The notes: generated by a model not told the origin, from the sequence alone. Shown: positions 7,964-20,259, counted from the first letter of the stretch. The stretch: 52,856 bases of DNA from Acidobacteriota bacterium (GCA_022072205.1 JAJVID010000044.1:1-52856), one strand, 5' to 3'. Numbers and translations: made by a program.

Positions 7964-9187
7964 ATGTCGGAGAACACTACTCGCAGACGCTTTATTGCAG
8001 ACGCAAGCGCGAGCGTGGCTGGCGCGAGTCTGCTCACGGCGAAATCCTACGGGCGCATTATCGGCGCGAATGATCGAATCCAACTCGGCGTCATCGGCTC
8101 CGGTGGGCGTGGACGCAGCGTCATGGGTTCGTTCAGGAAATTCGCCGATCAATGCGAATTCATCCATGTCTGTGACGTTTATGAACCGAACATCAACGCC
8201 GCATTGAAGCTCGCGCGCGAAGGCGCGAAATCAACGATGGATTACAAAGAATTGCTGGCTGACAAGGACGTGGTCGCCGTGCTCAACGCCACGCCTGATC
8301 ATTGGCACGCCAATATCCTGCTCGATTCAGTCGCGGCGGGCAAAGACGTTTATACCGAAAAACCTTTTTCGTACTCAATCGAGCAGGGCGCGAAGATGGT
8401 CAAAGGCGTCCGCGCGACCAAACAGATAGTGCAAGTCGGAATGCAACGCCGCAGTTCCGATGCGGTGCGCGGCGCGAAGAAGCTGGTTGACGACGGCATA
8501 CTCGGCGAAATCGTGATGGCGCGCGCTCAATGGTTTTGGAATCGCAAGCCGATGCCACAGAAGCTGGAACTTGCGGGCAAGCTGGATTGGGAGCGGTTTC
8601 AAGGCCCCGCGAAGAAACGCTACCCGCTGGATGAGCGGCGATTCTTCCACTGGCGCAACTTTTCGGATTACAACGGCGGCCACATGACCGACCAGGGCAC
8701 GCACCTGATGGACGTGATCCAGTGGTTCTGCAATAACGGCAAGCCGCCCTCATCAGCCGTCTGTCAGGGAATGATCAAGGTTCACAAAGGCGCCGACGTG
8801 CCCGACACGTTCAGCGCGGTCTATGAGTACCCGACGTTTCTGGCCACGTGGACACTCTGTTACGGCAACTCGTACGAAGATAGCTGGAAGATATTCATCC
8901 AGGGCAAGAAGGCCACGATGGTTCTCGATGACGACGGCTACCGCGTTTATCCCGAACCCTGGAACCGCCCGAACATCCCGCCCGCGACGATTCACGAATA
9001 CAAAGGCGGAATCCCGACCGAGCCGCACGTCAAAAACTTCCTCGATTGCGTAAAGTCGCGGCAGGAGCCGAACGCCCCGGTCGAAGTCGGCCACAACGGC
9101 GTGACCGGACCGCATCTGGCCAATCTGGCGCTGAGGCAACAGAAGCGCATCACACTCGGCAGCGACGGCGCAGTCGCCCGAATTTGA
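7964..9187 (+). CDS. TAT-exported Gfo/Idh/MocA-family oxidoreductase
   Basis: A 407-residue protein. Residues 5-30 are a twin-arginine signal ([18 protein letters not shown]). The Rossmann part follows ([16 protein letters not shown], about 45-60), then the family motif VYTEKPF and the substrate-domain segment [17 protein letters not shown] with the likely catalytic His. These enzymes oxidise or reduce sugars and related polyols with NAD(P); exported versions, common in Acidobacteria and Planctomycetes, carry the cofactor out prefolded. The start is firm: GGAGG lies eight bases before ATG 7964. It stands alone, divergent from the NicO gene. The substrate cannot be read from sequence. Confidence 0.9.
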   Translation: MSENTTRRRFIADASASVAGASLLTAKSYGRIIGANDRIQLGVIGSGGRGRSVMGSFRKFADQCEFIHVCDVYEPNINAALKLAREGAKSTMDYKELLADKDVVAVLNATPDHWHANILLDSVAAGKDVYTEKPFSYSIEQGAKMVKGVRATKQIVQVGMQRRSSDAVRGAKKLVDDGILGEIVMARAQWFWNRKPMPQKLELAGKLDWERFQGPAKKRYPLDERRFFHWRNFSDYNGGHMTDQGTHLMDVIQWFCNNGKPPSSAVCQGMIKVHKGADVPDTFSAVYEYPTFLATWTLCYGNSYEDSWKIFIQGKKATMVLDDDGYRVYPEPWNRPNIPPATIHEYKGGIPTEPHVKNFLDCVKSRQEPNAPVEVGHNGVTGPHLANLALRQQKRITLGSDGAVARI

Positions 9188-9277
9188 GAGGAGCCGGGTG
9201 GAGCAGGATGGCGCCCTGCTCCACCTTAATTTTCTTACGAGGCGGTGTATGATCGTATCGGATTCGGAGGTATTTCG

Positions 9278-9958
9278 ATGAGCGCGCAACCTGTCAGAAA
9301 AATTTCAAAGCTGCTTAAAGCGATCGAGCATTTGCCGGAAGGCGGCACGCTGACTTTGCACGAGGTGAGTCCTGAAGATTACAAGCAATTACTGGCCGAT
9401 CTTGGCGACAGCAATCGCGTCAGAGTGAGCTACTACCAAGGGAGGCTGGAGGCTATGAGTCCATTGCCGATTCACGAGATATTCAAGGAATTGATTTCGG
9501 ACATCGGACGCATCACTGCCGATCTGACTGGAGTTGAACTTGAAAAACTAGGCTCAACCACGTTCACACCGGGAACATTCGGGGCCGGCGCCGAACCGGA
9601 CACCTGCTTCTACGTGCAAAACGCCACCCGCATCATCGGCAAACGCAAAGTTGATCTGAACATTGATCCGCCGCCTGATGTCGCCGTCGAAATTGATATT
9701 TCGAGCGATTCAAGCGCAAAGCTGGCGATCTACAAAAGCCTCAGCGTGCCCGAAGTATGGATTTATAACGAACAGCGGCTGCGCATTTACCACCTGGCGG
9801 ATCAAGGCTATCTCGAAATGCCGAATAGTCTCGCCTTTCCGCTATTGACCGCCGATGTCCTTACGGAAGCTTTGGAGCAGTGCAAGACCGATGGCCAGGG
9901 CGCGGCGTTGCGATCTTTCCGGCGATGGCTGCGGAGCAGACTATCCGAAGCCTCCTGA
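9278..9958 (+). CDS. Uma2-family (DUF820) restriction-endonuclease-fold protein
   Basis: A 226-residue protein of the Uma2/DUF820 family, a PD-(D/E)xK nuclease fold abundant in Acidobacteria and Cyanobacteria. Visible marks: VSYYQGRLEAMSPLPIHE near residues 45-62, AEPDTCFYVQN near 105 (acidic catalytic residue) and PPDVAVEIDISSDS near 135, followed by KLAIYKSLSVPEVWIYN. GGAGG eight bases before ATG 9278 fixes the start over the codon at 9245. Cellular role of the family is unknown; no partner gene adjoins it. A separate short region of intergenic DNA follows. Confidence 0.88.
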   Translation: MSAQPVRKISKLLKAIEHLPEGGTLTLHEVSPEDYKQLLADLGDSNRVRVSYYQGRLEAMSPLPIHEIFKELISDIGRITADLTGVELEKLGSTTFTPGTFGAGAEPDTCFYVQNATRIIGKRKVDLNIDPPPDVAVEIDISSDSSAKLAIYKSLSVPEVWIYNEQRLRIYHLADQGYLEMPNSLAFPLLTADVLTEALEQCKTDGQGAALRSFRRWLRSRLSEAS

Positions 9959-10210
9959 TTTCAATTCTCGCAGGTGTCAACATTCCTTTCACACCCAGCG
10001 GGAATTTGTCGCTGGAAGTTGACGCATGATCTCCACTGAAATGCCGGAAAACTTTGAGCAGCCGCTTTTTAATGAGTTGGCGCGCCGTTTGCCTTGTAGC
10101 TGGCTGATGGTTGAGATAAAAGAGCCGCCGCATGGTCGCTGGAGCCGTTTACGACCGGCGGTTCGACGTTAGCCCCCAGAAATCAATTTTGGCCCTTAGA
10201 AGAGAAAGCT
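9959..10210. other. Intergenic stretch, no firm gene
   Basis: A 48-codon frame on the plus strand (10026-10172) begins MISTEMPENFEQPLF but lacks a ribosome site and any recognised domain; another frame from 10132 gives MVAGAVYDRRF, a string I associate with intergenic repeats rather than proteins. I call neither. Confidence 0.4.
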
Positions 10211-10366
10211 ATGGATTTGCTAGAGTACCTTGCCGTGGGATTGTTCTACCTGCCTTTTGTCGCCACACCGCTGCTCATGATCTACTGGTCAGCCTTCGTC
10301 ACAACGCGGACGAATGAGCGTGAACAGGAAGCGAATGAATCGCGCGACGAACGCAATGAGCCTTAA
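10211..10366 (+). CDS. Small single-pass membrane protein, 51 residues
   Basis: ATG 10211 to TAA 10366 encodes 51 residues: a hydrophobic helix at about 4-29 (LEYLAVGLFYLPFVATPLLM) and a highly charged C-terminal tail rich in Glu, Arg and Asn. An AGAAGAGAAAGCT stretch just upstream can serve as a weak ribosome site. The helix-then-charged-tail layout is that of genuine small inner-membrane proteins. No family is recognised. It converges on the kinase gene, with 39 bases between stops. Confidence 0.5.
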   Translation: MDLLEYLAVGLFYLPFVATPLLMIYWSAFVTTRTNEREQEANESRDERNEP

Positions 10367-10405
10367 CTCGACTTTGCAGATGCGCGCCCGCCGCCGCTTC
10401 TGTTT

Positions 10406-12433
<2,028 letters not shown>

Positions 12434-12513
12434 TTGAAAAATAGCCCGGAGTCAAAAATGAAAATTCGGGTGGCGCCGCCAGCAGGTGTGAACACTGAAC
12501 ACACAGAACAAAG

Positions 12514-12548
12514 GAACAGACGGAAAATTCATAACTTTCCGTCTGTTC
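12514..12548 (-). terminator. Hairpin between the TPR gene and the kinase gene
   Basis: Perfect 13-base arms, GAACAGACGGAAA (12514-12526) and its complement (12536-12548), around a 9-base loop. There is no long U-run after it on the minus strand, so it may be a message-stabilising or attenuating hairpin rather than a full terminator of the TPR gene. Confidence 0.5.
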
Positions 12549-12595
12549 ACCATTATCTTCCAACATTGAATCATCACCGAGCGACTCCGGACTCG

Positions 12596-14143
12596 CTATT
12601 TCTTCTTTACTTTCGCGCCCAGAGCCTCGGCGCGGCTGAAAGCCTCTTTGGCCTCTTTCTTCCGCCCCGCGCGCTGCAAACTCTCGGCCAGCGCAAGCTG
12701 GAACGCGGCGTTGTTCGGCTCGATCTGTAACGCTTGATTGAAAGCGTCCACCGCCTGGTTGAAACGGCCCTGCCGGGCGTAAACCACTCCCATGTTCGAG
12801 CGCGGGTTGGGATTCTTCGGATCGAGTTGAGCAGCCGTCTGAAAATTTGCAATCGCCGCGTCGTATTTCTGCATCATCGCATAAGCGTTGCCCAGACCGG
12901 TGTGGATGATCGAACTCTTCGGCTCCAGCTTCGCCGCTGTCTCGAATTCTTCAGACGCTTCGAGCGGGCGGTTCGCGGCCAGATAGAGATTGCCCAGGCT
13001 GTTTCGCGGCACGGCCCACGTGCGGTCATAAGATTGCGCGGTCACGTAAGCGCGAATCGCTTCGTCAAAACGCCGTTGCGCATAAAGAATGCCGCCCAGA
13101 TTCAGATATGCGAAAGACAGGAAAGACGGCGAATCCTTCGGCGCCAGGTCCACGGCCTTCTGACTTTCTGCGTTGGCCCGCGTGAAGTCATTCAGGTCGG
13201 CGTAAACGCGGCCCGCGACCGAATGCGCGAGCGCTGAGTTGGGCGCGAGTTGAAGCGCCTTCTCAACAGCCTGCTGCGCTTCGTTCATCTGCTTTTGCAC
13301 GCGCAGGATGTTGGCCAGCCCGGCGTAAGCGTCCGGCCAGGCGGGTTCCTTCTCGATTGCTTTACGGTAGTTTTCAATCGCGTGGTCACGGTTCTCACGC
13401 GTGCCGGTGCGGAAATAAGCGTTGGCCAGATTGTTGAAAACGCCGGCATCGGCGGCGCCTGATTTAATCGCCGCCTGATATTCGTTGACCGCTTCGTCGT
13501 ACCGCTTCAATTCGTAAAGCGTGTCGCCGCGCCCGCGATGGGCTTCGGCTGAATTCTGATGCTGCGCGATGATCTTCTGGTATTCGGTGTCGGCGTTCCC
13601 GTAATCCTTCACGTCGTGGAGCGTATCGGCCAGCCCCAACTGCGCGTCGAGCGAATCAGGTTTGAGCGCCAACGCCTGGCGAAAGGCCTCGGTCGCGGCG
13701 CGCGGATTATTCTTTGCCACGAGGTCTTCAGCCTTTGCGATGTAATCTTCAGCCGTTGGAGCAGCCGGTTTCGCCTCAGGCTTCGGTCCCGGTTTGCCCG
13801 CAACCGGTTCTACCGGCGGCGGAGTCGTGTTTACGGCAACTGCGCCAGACGCGCTCGCGGCGGCGTTTGAACCTGCTTTCGGCGCTTTGCCCGACGCTCC
13901 GCCGATGTCGCTGACATCAGCGCGCAAATCCTTGCTCGCCGGATCAGGCCTGGCGGTCGCCAGATTTGAATTGCGGCCCGTGTTGCGGATCGCAAGGCGC
14001 CGCAATGGGCGTTTGGCCTGCACAAGCGGAATCGGGTCGGCGCTCACGCCCAGATGGCCGATGTCCTGGGCGATGACCCACGAAATGAAAAGCGATATTG
14101 CGATTGCCCCCAACAATGCAAGCTTCACTGGCTTTAGTCTCAT
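12596..14143 (-). CDS. Membrane-anchored TPR-repeat protein
   Basis: A 515-residue protein. The first 26 residues form a signal anchor (LALLGAIAISLFISWVIAQ). A Pro/Ala/Lys-rich linker follows to about residue 130. From there to the end run about ten tetratricopeptide repeats of 34 residues, with typical W/L-G-Y/A-F-A-P spacing (for example AEDYIAKAEDLVAKN, NLGGILYAQRRFDEAIRAY, NMGVVYARQGRFNQAVDAF). ATG 14143 is chosen because GAGG lies five bases upstream; GTG 14149 is possible. TPR proteins act as scaffolds; this one probably works at the periplasmic face. It precedes the kinase on the same strand, so the two may share a message. Confidence 0.87.
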   Translation of the reverse strand: MRLKPVKLALLGAIAISLFISWVIAQDIGHLGVSADPIPLVQAKRPLRRLAIRNTGRNSNLATARPDPASKDLRADVSDIGGASGKAPKAGSNAAASASGAVAVNTTPPPVEPVAGKPGPKPEAKPAAPTAEDYIAKAEDLVAKNNPRAATEAFRQALALKPDSLDAQLGLADTLHDVKDYGNADTEYQKIIAQHQNSAEAHRGRGDTLYELKRYDEAVNEYQAAIKSGAADAGVFNNLANAYFRTGTRENRDHAIENYRKAIEKEPAWPDAYAGLANILRVQKQMNEAQQAVEKALQLAPNSALAHSVAGRVYADLNDFTRANAESQKAVDLAPKDSPSFLSFAYLNLGGILYAQRRFDEAIRAYVTAQSYDRTWAVPRNSLGNLYLAANRPLEASEEFETAAKLEPKSSIIHTGLGNAYAMMQKYDAAIANFQTAAQLDPKNPNPRSNMGVVYARQGRFNQAVDAFNQALQIEPNNAAFQLALAESLQRAGRKKEAKEAFSRAEALGAKVKKK

Positions 14144-14575
14144 ACTCACCTCGTCGAAATGACCTTATGATCGAAACGTCTCAATTAGAAGTTCAGGCGA
14201 CGCTCGCATCATTCACAGCGCCAGAACACCAGAATGATTGCGGGCGACCTCGAAATTTCAGGGGGCACAGATGGGCGCATCATACAACAAGGTTGCTTTG
14301 ATTTAACAGGAGACTCTCGTCCGAATTTCAATCAGCGCCGCAACCGAAGCCCAAACGCCCATCCCGTGGTTTCTTCGTAAACTTCAAATGAATTAGTTAC
14401 TTTGGACGTTCTTTCAATTTCTTGACACGCCGAATAACCAAACCGTATGATGCGTTCCTCGAAGTCCCCGATAGAGAAATCCAGGCGATTTTCGATATTT
14501 CGGTCGTAACCTGATTGGCGGAACTGACCACATTTAGCATTTGGTTAGCGTTTAGAAGGAAAGAAGCAAGCGGAT
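14144..14575. other. Divergent intergenic region
   Basis: A gap of 432 bases between the divergent TPR and phosphatidyltransferase genes. It carries the promoter at 14422-14451 for the plus-strand gene. I find no open frame with a ribosome site and no strong hairpin in the rest. Slightly AT-richer than the flanks. Confidence 0.6.
14422..14451 (+). promoter_or_regulatory. Sigma-70-type promoter for the phosphatidyltransferase gene
   Basis: TTGACA (14422-14427), an 18-base spacer and TATGAT (14446-14451) give a near-consensus promoter. Transcription would start near 14458 and leave a leader of about 118 bases before ATG 14576. Confidence 0.6.
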
Positions 14576-15292
14576 ATGCTCGGCGGATACATCGGAGAAA
14601 TTTGCCAGCGCATACTCAATGGAATAGTCCGCCAACTTGCGCGGCTCGACCCGAACCCAAACCTGCTTTCGGTGATCGGGTTGGGCATCAACGTTTTCGC
14701 AGCGCTTCTTTACGGGTATGGCTGGTTCTTTTACGCCGGGCTGGTGATGATCTTCGCCAACATCTTTGACATGCTGGACGGGCGTGTGGCGCGGCTGACG
14801 GGCCGCGTGACTAAGTTCGGAGCCTTTCTGGATTCCAGTCTTGACAGGCTCTCGGACATGATCGTTTTTCTCGGAATCATCATCTTCTATTCTCGTGACA
14901 CCCAATACCACAGCACGCTTTATGCGGCGTTGACCGGCGCGGCGCTGATCGGCTCGGTGATGGTCAGCTACACGAGCGCGCGAGCGGAATCGTTGATCCC
15001 GAAATGCGATGTGGGATTTTTGCGGCGCCCGGAACGCGTCGTTTTGCTGATTCTGGGATCGCTCACCGTCTGGCCCGAATCGAATCATCCCCTGCTCAAC
15101 AAAATGCCGGCCACGATCTGGCTGATGGCTGTTCTTTCATACTGGACTTTCGGTCACAGGCTCTACCACACGTGGCGTGAAATTCGTGAACTGGAGTCAG
15201 CGGCGGAAGTCGCCAAGCTCGAATCTCAAGAGAATAAACCCCAGGAAAAAAAGGAGGCCAAAAATCTGCGCCTGGGCCACGACCCGGTTTAG
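14576..15292 (+). CDS. CDP-alcohol phosphatidyltransferase
   Basis: A 238-residue integral membrane enzyme that joins a CDP-linked lipid to an alcohol (glycerol phosphate, inositol phosphate or similar) in phospholipid synthesis. The full active-site signature is present: Asp65, Asp68-Gly69, Ala72-Arg73, Gly82, Asp86 and Asp90 (DMLDGRVAR then FGAFLDSSLD). About six transmembrane helices follow, and the C-terminal 35 residues are charged and soluble. AAGGAAAG lies about 12 bases before the start. Which alcohol is used cannot be told; the length and motif fit the PgsA/PIS-like group. It has its own promoter (14422-14451). Confidence 0.88.
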   Translation: MLGGYIGEICQRILNGIVRQLARLDPNPNLLSVIGLGINVFAALLYGYGWFFYAGLVMIFANIFDMLDGRVARLTGRVTKFGAFLDSSLDRLSDMIVFLGIIIFYSRDTQYHSTLYAALTGAALIGSVMVSYTSARAESLIPKCDVGFLRRPERVVLLILGSLTVWPESNHPLLNKMPATIWLMAVLSYWTFGHRLYHTWREIRELESAAEVAKLESQENKPQEKKEAKNLRLGHDPV

Positions 15293-15302
15293 CATCCGCC
15301 AT

Positions 15303-15337
15303 ATTTCAAATTTCATATGCCGTATGAAATTTGAAAT
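15303..15337. repeat. Perfect inverted repeat (15-base arms)
   Basis: ATTTCAAATTTCATA (15303-15317) and its exact complement (15323-15337) surround TGCCG. It directly follows the phosphatidyltransferase stop and may act as a bidirectional terminator. The same arm type recurs at 20316-20356. Confidence 0.7.
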
Positions 15338-15369
15338 CGCCCGTTGCTCCAAATTCCATAACTCTGCTT

Positions 15370-16284
15370 ATGAACAATAAATCTCTCCGTGATTCAATGA
15401 TCTGTCCCTGCTGCGGACACAGTCGTGAAATCAGTTCCCCCGAATGCGCCGCTTGTGGCGCGAAACAGGTTGGCCCCCCGCTTGCCCCGCCTGATGTTCT
15501 GATGCCGAAACTCGGGCCGTCCTTCGCAGCTTTGGCCTGCGGCGCAGTCATTATCATCGCGTTCCTGATAACCTGGGTATTTATTGGTGACGCGAAGGTC
15601 GGACGCGCGCTGATGGTTTCGGTATTGGGAGACAGCCTTGAACTGACTAAAGAGATGGTCAGGGTTGATTCCAAACTTCCTTACTACCGCATTTTTACTT
15701 TCGACGCTTACCGTCTGGCGTTTTACTTCTCGGCTGGGGCCATCCCGATTTCACTTCTGGGAATCTGGCTGGGGCGGCGCGCAGTGCGCCTGATCAAATC
15801 GGATTCCGCCGGTTTCGGGGGGATCAGGATCGCGCGGGTGTCTTACGCTCTCGCAGCCTGCCTCCTGATCGTTTTCAGCGCCGTGGCCATCGCTTCGATT
15901 CCCCGCGCCATTGAAAGAGGGCGCGCCCGGCGCGCAGCCGCGACCCGCGCGTTGATGTACGAACTGCACGTCCAGGCGTTGCAGAAATACCATAAGGAAT
16001 ACGGCGCCTATCCGCACGAGCTGGCCGATCTTTCGCGAGTCAACGCCAGCGGAGCGCCGCAATCGGATTACTGGGAACACAACTTCGACTACAGGCCGAT
16101 TGGCGTCATCGCGTCGAAAGGGTCGGCGATCAGTCTGAGCAATTACACACTGGTTTCCGCTGGGCCTGATGGCGAGTTCGGAACCAAAGACGACATCACC
16201 ATGGTTGATGGTGTGATCGTTGATTCACAGAACGAAAATAATTCGATCGAGGGGCTTCCGGCGCGATCTTTCCCGCGCCGGTAA
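15370..16284 (+). CDS. Zinc-ribbon membrane protein with GspG-like C-terminal domain
   Basis: A 304-residue protein. Near the N-terminus is a two-Cys-pair ribbon (CPCCGH, then CAACG about 20 residues on). Three hydrophobic helices follow at about 55-75, 117-135 and 155-180. The C-terminal 105 residues resemble the soluble domain of GspG-type pseudopilins: YHKEYGAYPHELADL, then YTLVSAGPDGEFGTKDDI, where the Asp/Gly run matches the calcium loop. The pilin leader itself is absent. Start uncertain: ATG 15370 or 15397. A second gene with the same build lies at 20425-21063. Function unknown; neighbours do not explain it. Confidence 0.65.
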   Translation: MNNKSLRDSMICPCCGHSREISSPECAACGAKQVGPPLAPPDVLMPKLGPSFAALACGAVIIIAFLITWVFIGDAKVGRALMVSVLGDSLELTKEMVRVDSKLPYYRIFTFDAYRLAFYFSAGAIPISLLGIWLGRRAVRLIKSDSAGFGGIRIARVSYALAACLLIVFSAVAIASIPRAIERGRARRAAATRALMYELHVQALQKYHKEYGAYPHELADLSRVNASGAPQSDYWEHNFDYRPIGVIASKGSAISLSNYTLVSAGPDGEFGTKDDITMVDGVIVDSQNENNSIEGLPARSFPRR

Positions 16285-16346
16285 TTGTGTTTGCCTGAGG
16301 TTAGCCGCGCCAACTTCCGATTTTTGAACTTTTGCCGATAGTTACG

Positions 16347-16391
16347 CGGCCTCAAGTTGCCCACTCCAATACGACTTGAGGCCGTTTTTAT
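16347..16391 (+). terminator. Rho-independent terminator
   Basis: Stem CGGCCTCAAGT (16347-16357) pairs perfectly with 16374-16384, followed by TTTTTATT. It lies 62 bases beyond the stop of the zinc-ribbon/GspG-tail gene and closes that transcript. Confidence 0.85.
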
Positions 16392-16423
16392 TGAACCAGC
16401 CCCGAATCAACACACTTATCCCC

Positions 16424-16726
16424 ATGCGTAGAAATCACAACCTACTCACCCGTATGCTTTATCGTCTGCGTGGCCGTGATCCGATAGCGGAATACTACGT
16501 CTGGCTCACCCAATTTGGCCGTGTCGCGGATGGACGTATTTTGGACTTTCAGCAGGACGAATCCGGCTTGACGATCTTCTACCGGTACAACGTCTCCAAC
16601 GTGGATTACGAGACTTCCCAGAAATTGTCTGGCGAACAGTTGTCTCGAAAAAACGTCTACGTTCCCGGCGCGCAGGTCATCGTCCGGTTCGATCCTAAAC
16701 AACCCGGCGTTTCAATTGTGCCGTAA
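16424..16726 (+). CDS. DUF3592-like small protein
   Basis: A 100-residue protein, AEYYVWLTQFGRVADGRILD near residue 25, then a beta-rich middle (LTIFYRYNVSNVDYETSQ) and VYVPGAQVIVRFDPKQPGVS at the end. The pattern (strand, G-x-V/I-L, bipartite Y-x-Y, closing V-x-Y/F-D-P-x-x-P) is that of DUF3592 domains. No membrane segment is seen in the called reading. The start is ATG 16424; an upstream in-frame codon at 16376 would fall inside the terminator and is rejected. No ribosome site is obvious. Function unknown. Confidence 0.55.
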   Translation: MRRNHNLLTRMLYRLRGRDPIAEYYVWLTQFGRVADGRILDFQQDESGLTIFYRYNVSNVDYETSQKLSGEQLSRKNVYVPGAQVIVRFDPKQPGVSIVP

Positions 16727-16727
16727 T

Positions 16728-16814
16728 GGTAGTTGGTGGTCGGTGGTTGGTGGTCGGTTGCTTTAATGAGTTTGCCGACCGCCAGCCACCAGTCACCAAT
16801 TACCAACCACCAAT
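16728..16814. repeat. Imperfect GT-rich inverted repeat before accC
   Basis: The left half is a run of TTGGTGGT/TCGGTGGT units (16733-16762), the right half its approximate complement (16778-16812, CCACCAGTCACCAATTACC type). It ends two bases before the accC start and leaves no clear ribosome site there, so it probably influences accC translation. Confidence 0.55.
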
Positions 16815-16816
16815 TC

Positions 16817-18331
16817 ATGTTTCATAAAATCCTGATCGCCAATCGCGGTGAAATCGCGGTGCGGTTGATTCGCGCCTGCCGCGATCTGGGCGTCTCGCCG
16901 GTCGCCGTTTATTCCGAAGCCGACCGCCAGGCGTTGCACGTCCGGCTGGCCGATGAAGCCTACTTCATCGGCGAATCTCCCGCGTCTCAAAGTTATCTGT
17001 TAGGCGAAAAGATCATTGACGCGGCGCGGAAATCCGGCGCGGAAGCGATCCACCCCGGCTACGGTTTTCTTTCGGAGCGCGAATGGTTCGCCCGCGCGGT
17101 TACGGAAGCCGGGATCAAGTTCATCGGCCCTTCGCCCGAATCAATCGAGATGATGGGCGACAAGACGAACGCCCGCGTCGCCGCTCTCAAGGCAGGCGCG
17201 CCAATCGTCCCCGGCACGACCGAACCATTGAGCGACGAAGCCGGAGCGCGGCGAGTAGCCGCCGAAATCGGCTACCCGGTAATGCTCAAAGCCTCGGCGG
17301 GCGGCGGCGGAAAAGGCATGCGCATCGTGCGTTCGGCTGAAGAAATCGGCGCAGCGCTGCAAATGGCCAGCGCCGAAGCTCAGTCGGCGTTCGGCGACCC
17401 GTCGGTTTACATCGAGAAATTCATCGAACGCCCGCGCCACATCGAGATTCAAGTCGTCGCCGATGAACACGGCAATATCATCCACCTGGGCGAACGCGAA
17501 TGCTCGGTGCAGCGCCGCCATCAGAAAGTGATCGAAGAATGCCCGGCCAGCTTCAACGATCCTGCCCTGCGCGCGCGGATGGGCCAGGCGGCGGTCGAGA
17601 TCGCCCGCGCAGCCGACTATTTCAGTATCGGCACAATGGAATTTCTGGTTGACGCCGACCGCAATTTTTATTTCCTCGAAATGAACACGCGTTTGCAGGT
17701 CGAACACCCGGTGACCGAACTGGTCACCGGCATTGACCTGGTGCGCGAACAGATTCGCATCGCCGCTGGCGAAAAGCTGACGATCAAACAGGAAGACGTG
17801 CGATGGGAAGGCTCGGCGATTGAATGCCGCGTTTACGCCGAAGACCCGGATCGAAATTTCCTGCCGTCGCCCGGCAGGATCACGCGGTTGAGGACGCCGT
17901 CAGGCCCCGGCGTGCGCGACGACAGCGGAGTTTATGAAGGCTGGGAAGTGCCGCTCTTTTATGACCCGATGATTTCAAAGCTGGCGGCCTGGGGCGCGAC
18001 GCGCGGCGAAGCCATCGCGCGGATGAAGCGCGCGCTCGGCGAATATCACGTTGGCGGCATTCGCACCACAATTCCCTTCTTCCTTTCAGTTCTCGACGAC
18101 GAAGAGTTCGCGCGCGGCGAGATTGACACGGGTTACATCGCCAGATTTCTCGAAAGGCGAAAAGCGAAAGCCGAAACGCAGAACAACAACGACGACACGC
18201 AGATCGCCGCCGCCATCGCCGCCGCAATCAATTTCACGAAGCAATCAAAAACGAACGTGGCAGCCGCGCCAGCCGAACGCTCAAGCAAGTGGAAGATGGC
18301 TGGAAGAACCGCCGCCTTGAATAACCGTTGA
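16817..18331 (+). CDS. accC: Biotin carboxylase subunit of an acyl-CoA carboxylase
   Basis: A 504-residue protein that carboxylates the biotin on a carrier protein with ATP and bicarbonate. The N-terminal FHKILIANRGEIAVRLIRAC, the ATP-grasp loop KASAGGGGKGMR (about 158-169), the active-site block EMNTRLQVEHPVTE (about 286-299) and the C-terminal IECRVYAEDP are all present. It has an Ala/Lys-rich extension of about 45 residues after the biotin-carboxylase core, as in acetyl/propionyl-CoA carboxylase alpha chains that have lost the carrier domain. The carrier protein is encoded 1.4 kb downstream (19759-20259), beyond an M48 protease gene. No carboxyltransferase is in the window, so the substrate is open. 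Confidence 0.92.
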   Translation: MFHKILIANRGEIAVRLIRACRDLGVSPVAVYSEADRQALHVRLADEAYFIGESPASQSYLLGEKIIDAARKSGAEAIHPGYGFLSEREWFARAVTEAGIKFIGPSPESIEMMGDKTNARVAALKAGAPIVPGTTEPLSDEAGARRVAAEIGYPVMLKASAGGGGKGMRIVRSAEEIGAALQMASAEAQSAFGDPSVYIEKFIERPRHIEIQVVADEHGNIIHLGERECSVQRRHQKVIEECPASFNDPALRARMGQAAVEIARAADYFSIGTMEFLVDADRNFYFLEMNTRLQVEHPVTELVTGIDLVREQIRIAAGEKLTIKQEDVRWEGSAIECRVYAEDPDRNFLPSPGRITRLRTPSGPGVRDDSGVYEGWEVPLFYDPMISKLAAWGATRGEAIARMKRALGEYHVGGIRTTIPFFLSVLDDEEFARGEIDTGYIARFLERRKAKAETQNNNDDTQIAAAIAAAINFTKQSKTNVAAAPAERSSKWKMAGRTAALNNR

Positions 18332-18336
18332 CAACC

Positions 18337-18446
18337 CCTGAGATTGCCCTGGGAGCGCACGCATCCTTGCGTGCTCGCTTTCGATAGTCGCCCGATGATC
18401 GAAGCCCGCCACGTAAGTATGCGTGCGCTCCCAGGGCGATCTCAGG
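18337..18446. repeat. Nested inverted-repeat element between accC and the protease gene
   Basis: Outer arms 18337-18364 and 18419-18446 pair at 27 of 28 positions. An inner pair (GCTTTCGA and TCGAAGC, about 18378-18402) makes it a nested structure. It starts six bases after the accC stop and ends 13 bases before the protease start. The arm core GGGAGCGCACGCA resembles the metY leader element, so both may be REP/MITE-like family members. I see no open frame in it. Confidence 0.75.
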
Positions 18447-18458
18447 GCGGAGGAAATC

Positions 18459-19754
<1,296 letters not shown>

Positions 19755-19758
19755 GCTG

Positions 19759-20259
19759 ATGAAACTCGAACTCGAAATTGACGGACAAATGATCGAAGCG
19801 GAATTCGTCTTCGCTGATAACGCGGCCCAACTGACTCTCGGAGGCGAGACGCATGCGGCGCAGGTGAGCGAGCCTGAGCCTGGCCTGTTCACGGTCATCA
19901 TCAACAATCGCGTTTACCGATGCGCGCTCGAAAAGACGCCGAGCGGCGCCGCCGAAGTCATCGTCAACTGCAAGCGAATCTCCGTCGCTGTTCGAGATAA
20001 AAAACACCTGCGCGGACAGGCAGGCGAAGGCGCAGGCGCAAGCGGACGAGTCAGCCTCACATCCCCAATGCCCGGCAAAGTCGTCCGCGTGCTGCTCAAC
20101 GCCGGAGACGAAGTTGCCGCGCACCAGGGCGTGCTGGTAGTCGAAGCGATGAAGATGCAAAACGAAGTGCAATCGCCAAAGGCGGGCAAGGTCGCCGAGA
20201 TCAAAGTCGCTGAGGGGCAGACAGTCAACACGGGTGAGGTTTTGGCCGTGATTGAATAG
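19759..20259 (+). CDS. Biotin carboxyl carrier protein
   Basis: A 166-residue protein. The C-terminal 70 residues are a biotinyl domain: SPMPGKVVRVLLNAGDEV then VVEAMKMQNEV with biotin-accepting Lys132, and GQTVNTGEVLAVIE. The N-terminal 95 residues (DGQMIEAEF, THAAQVSEPEPGLFTVIINN) resemble the linker/dimerisation part of acyl-CoA carboxylase alpha chains, so it is probably a split-off carrier half rather than AccB. It would carry the carboxyl group made by AccC to an unseen carboxyltransferase. Four bases separate it from the protease stop. Confidence 0.88.
   Translation: MKLELEIDGQMIEAEFVFADNAAQLTLGGETHAAQVSEPEPGLFTVIINNRVYRCALEKTPSGAAEVIVNCKRISVAVRDKKHLRGQAGEGAGASGRVSLTSPMPGKVVRVLLNAGDEVAAHQGVLVVEAMKMQNEVQSPKAGKVAEIKVAEGQTVNTGEVLAVIE

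Noticed and set aside
10026..10172. 48-codon plus-strand frame
   Set aside because: No ribosome site, no domain and an apparent repeat-like end.
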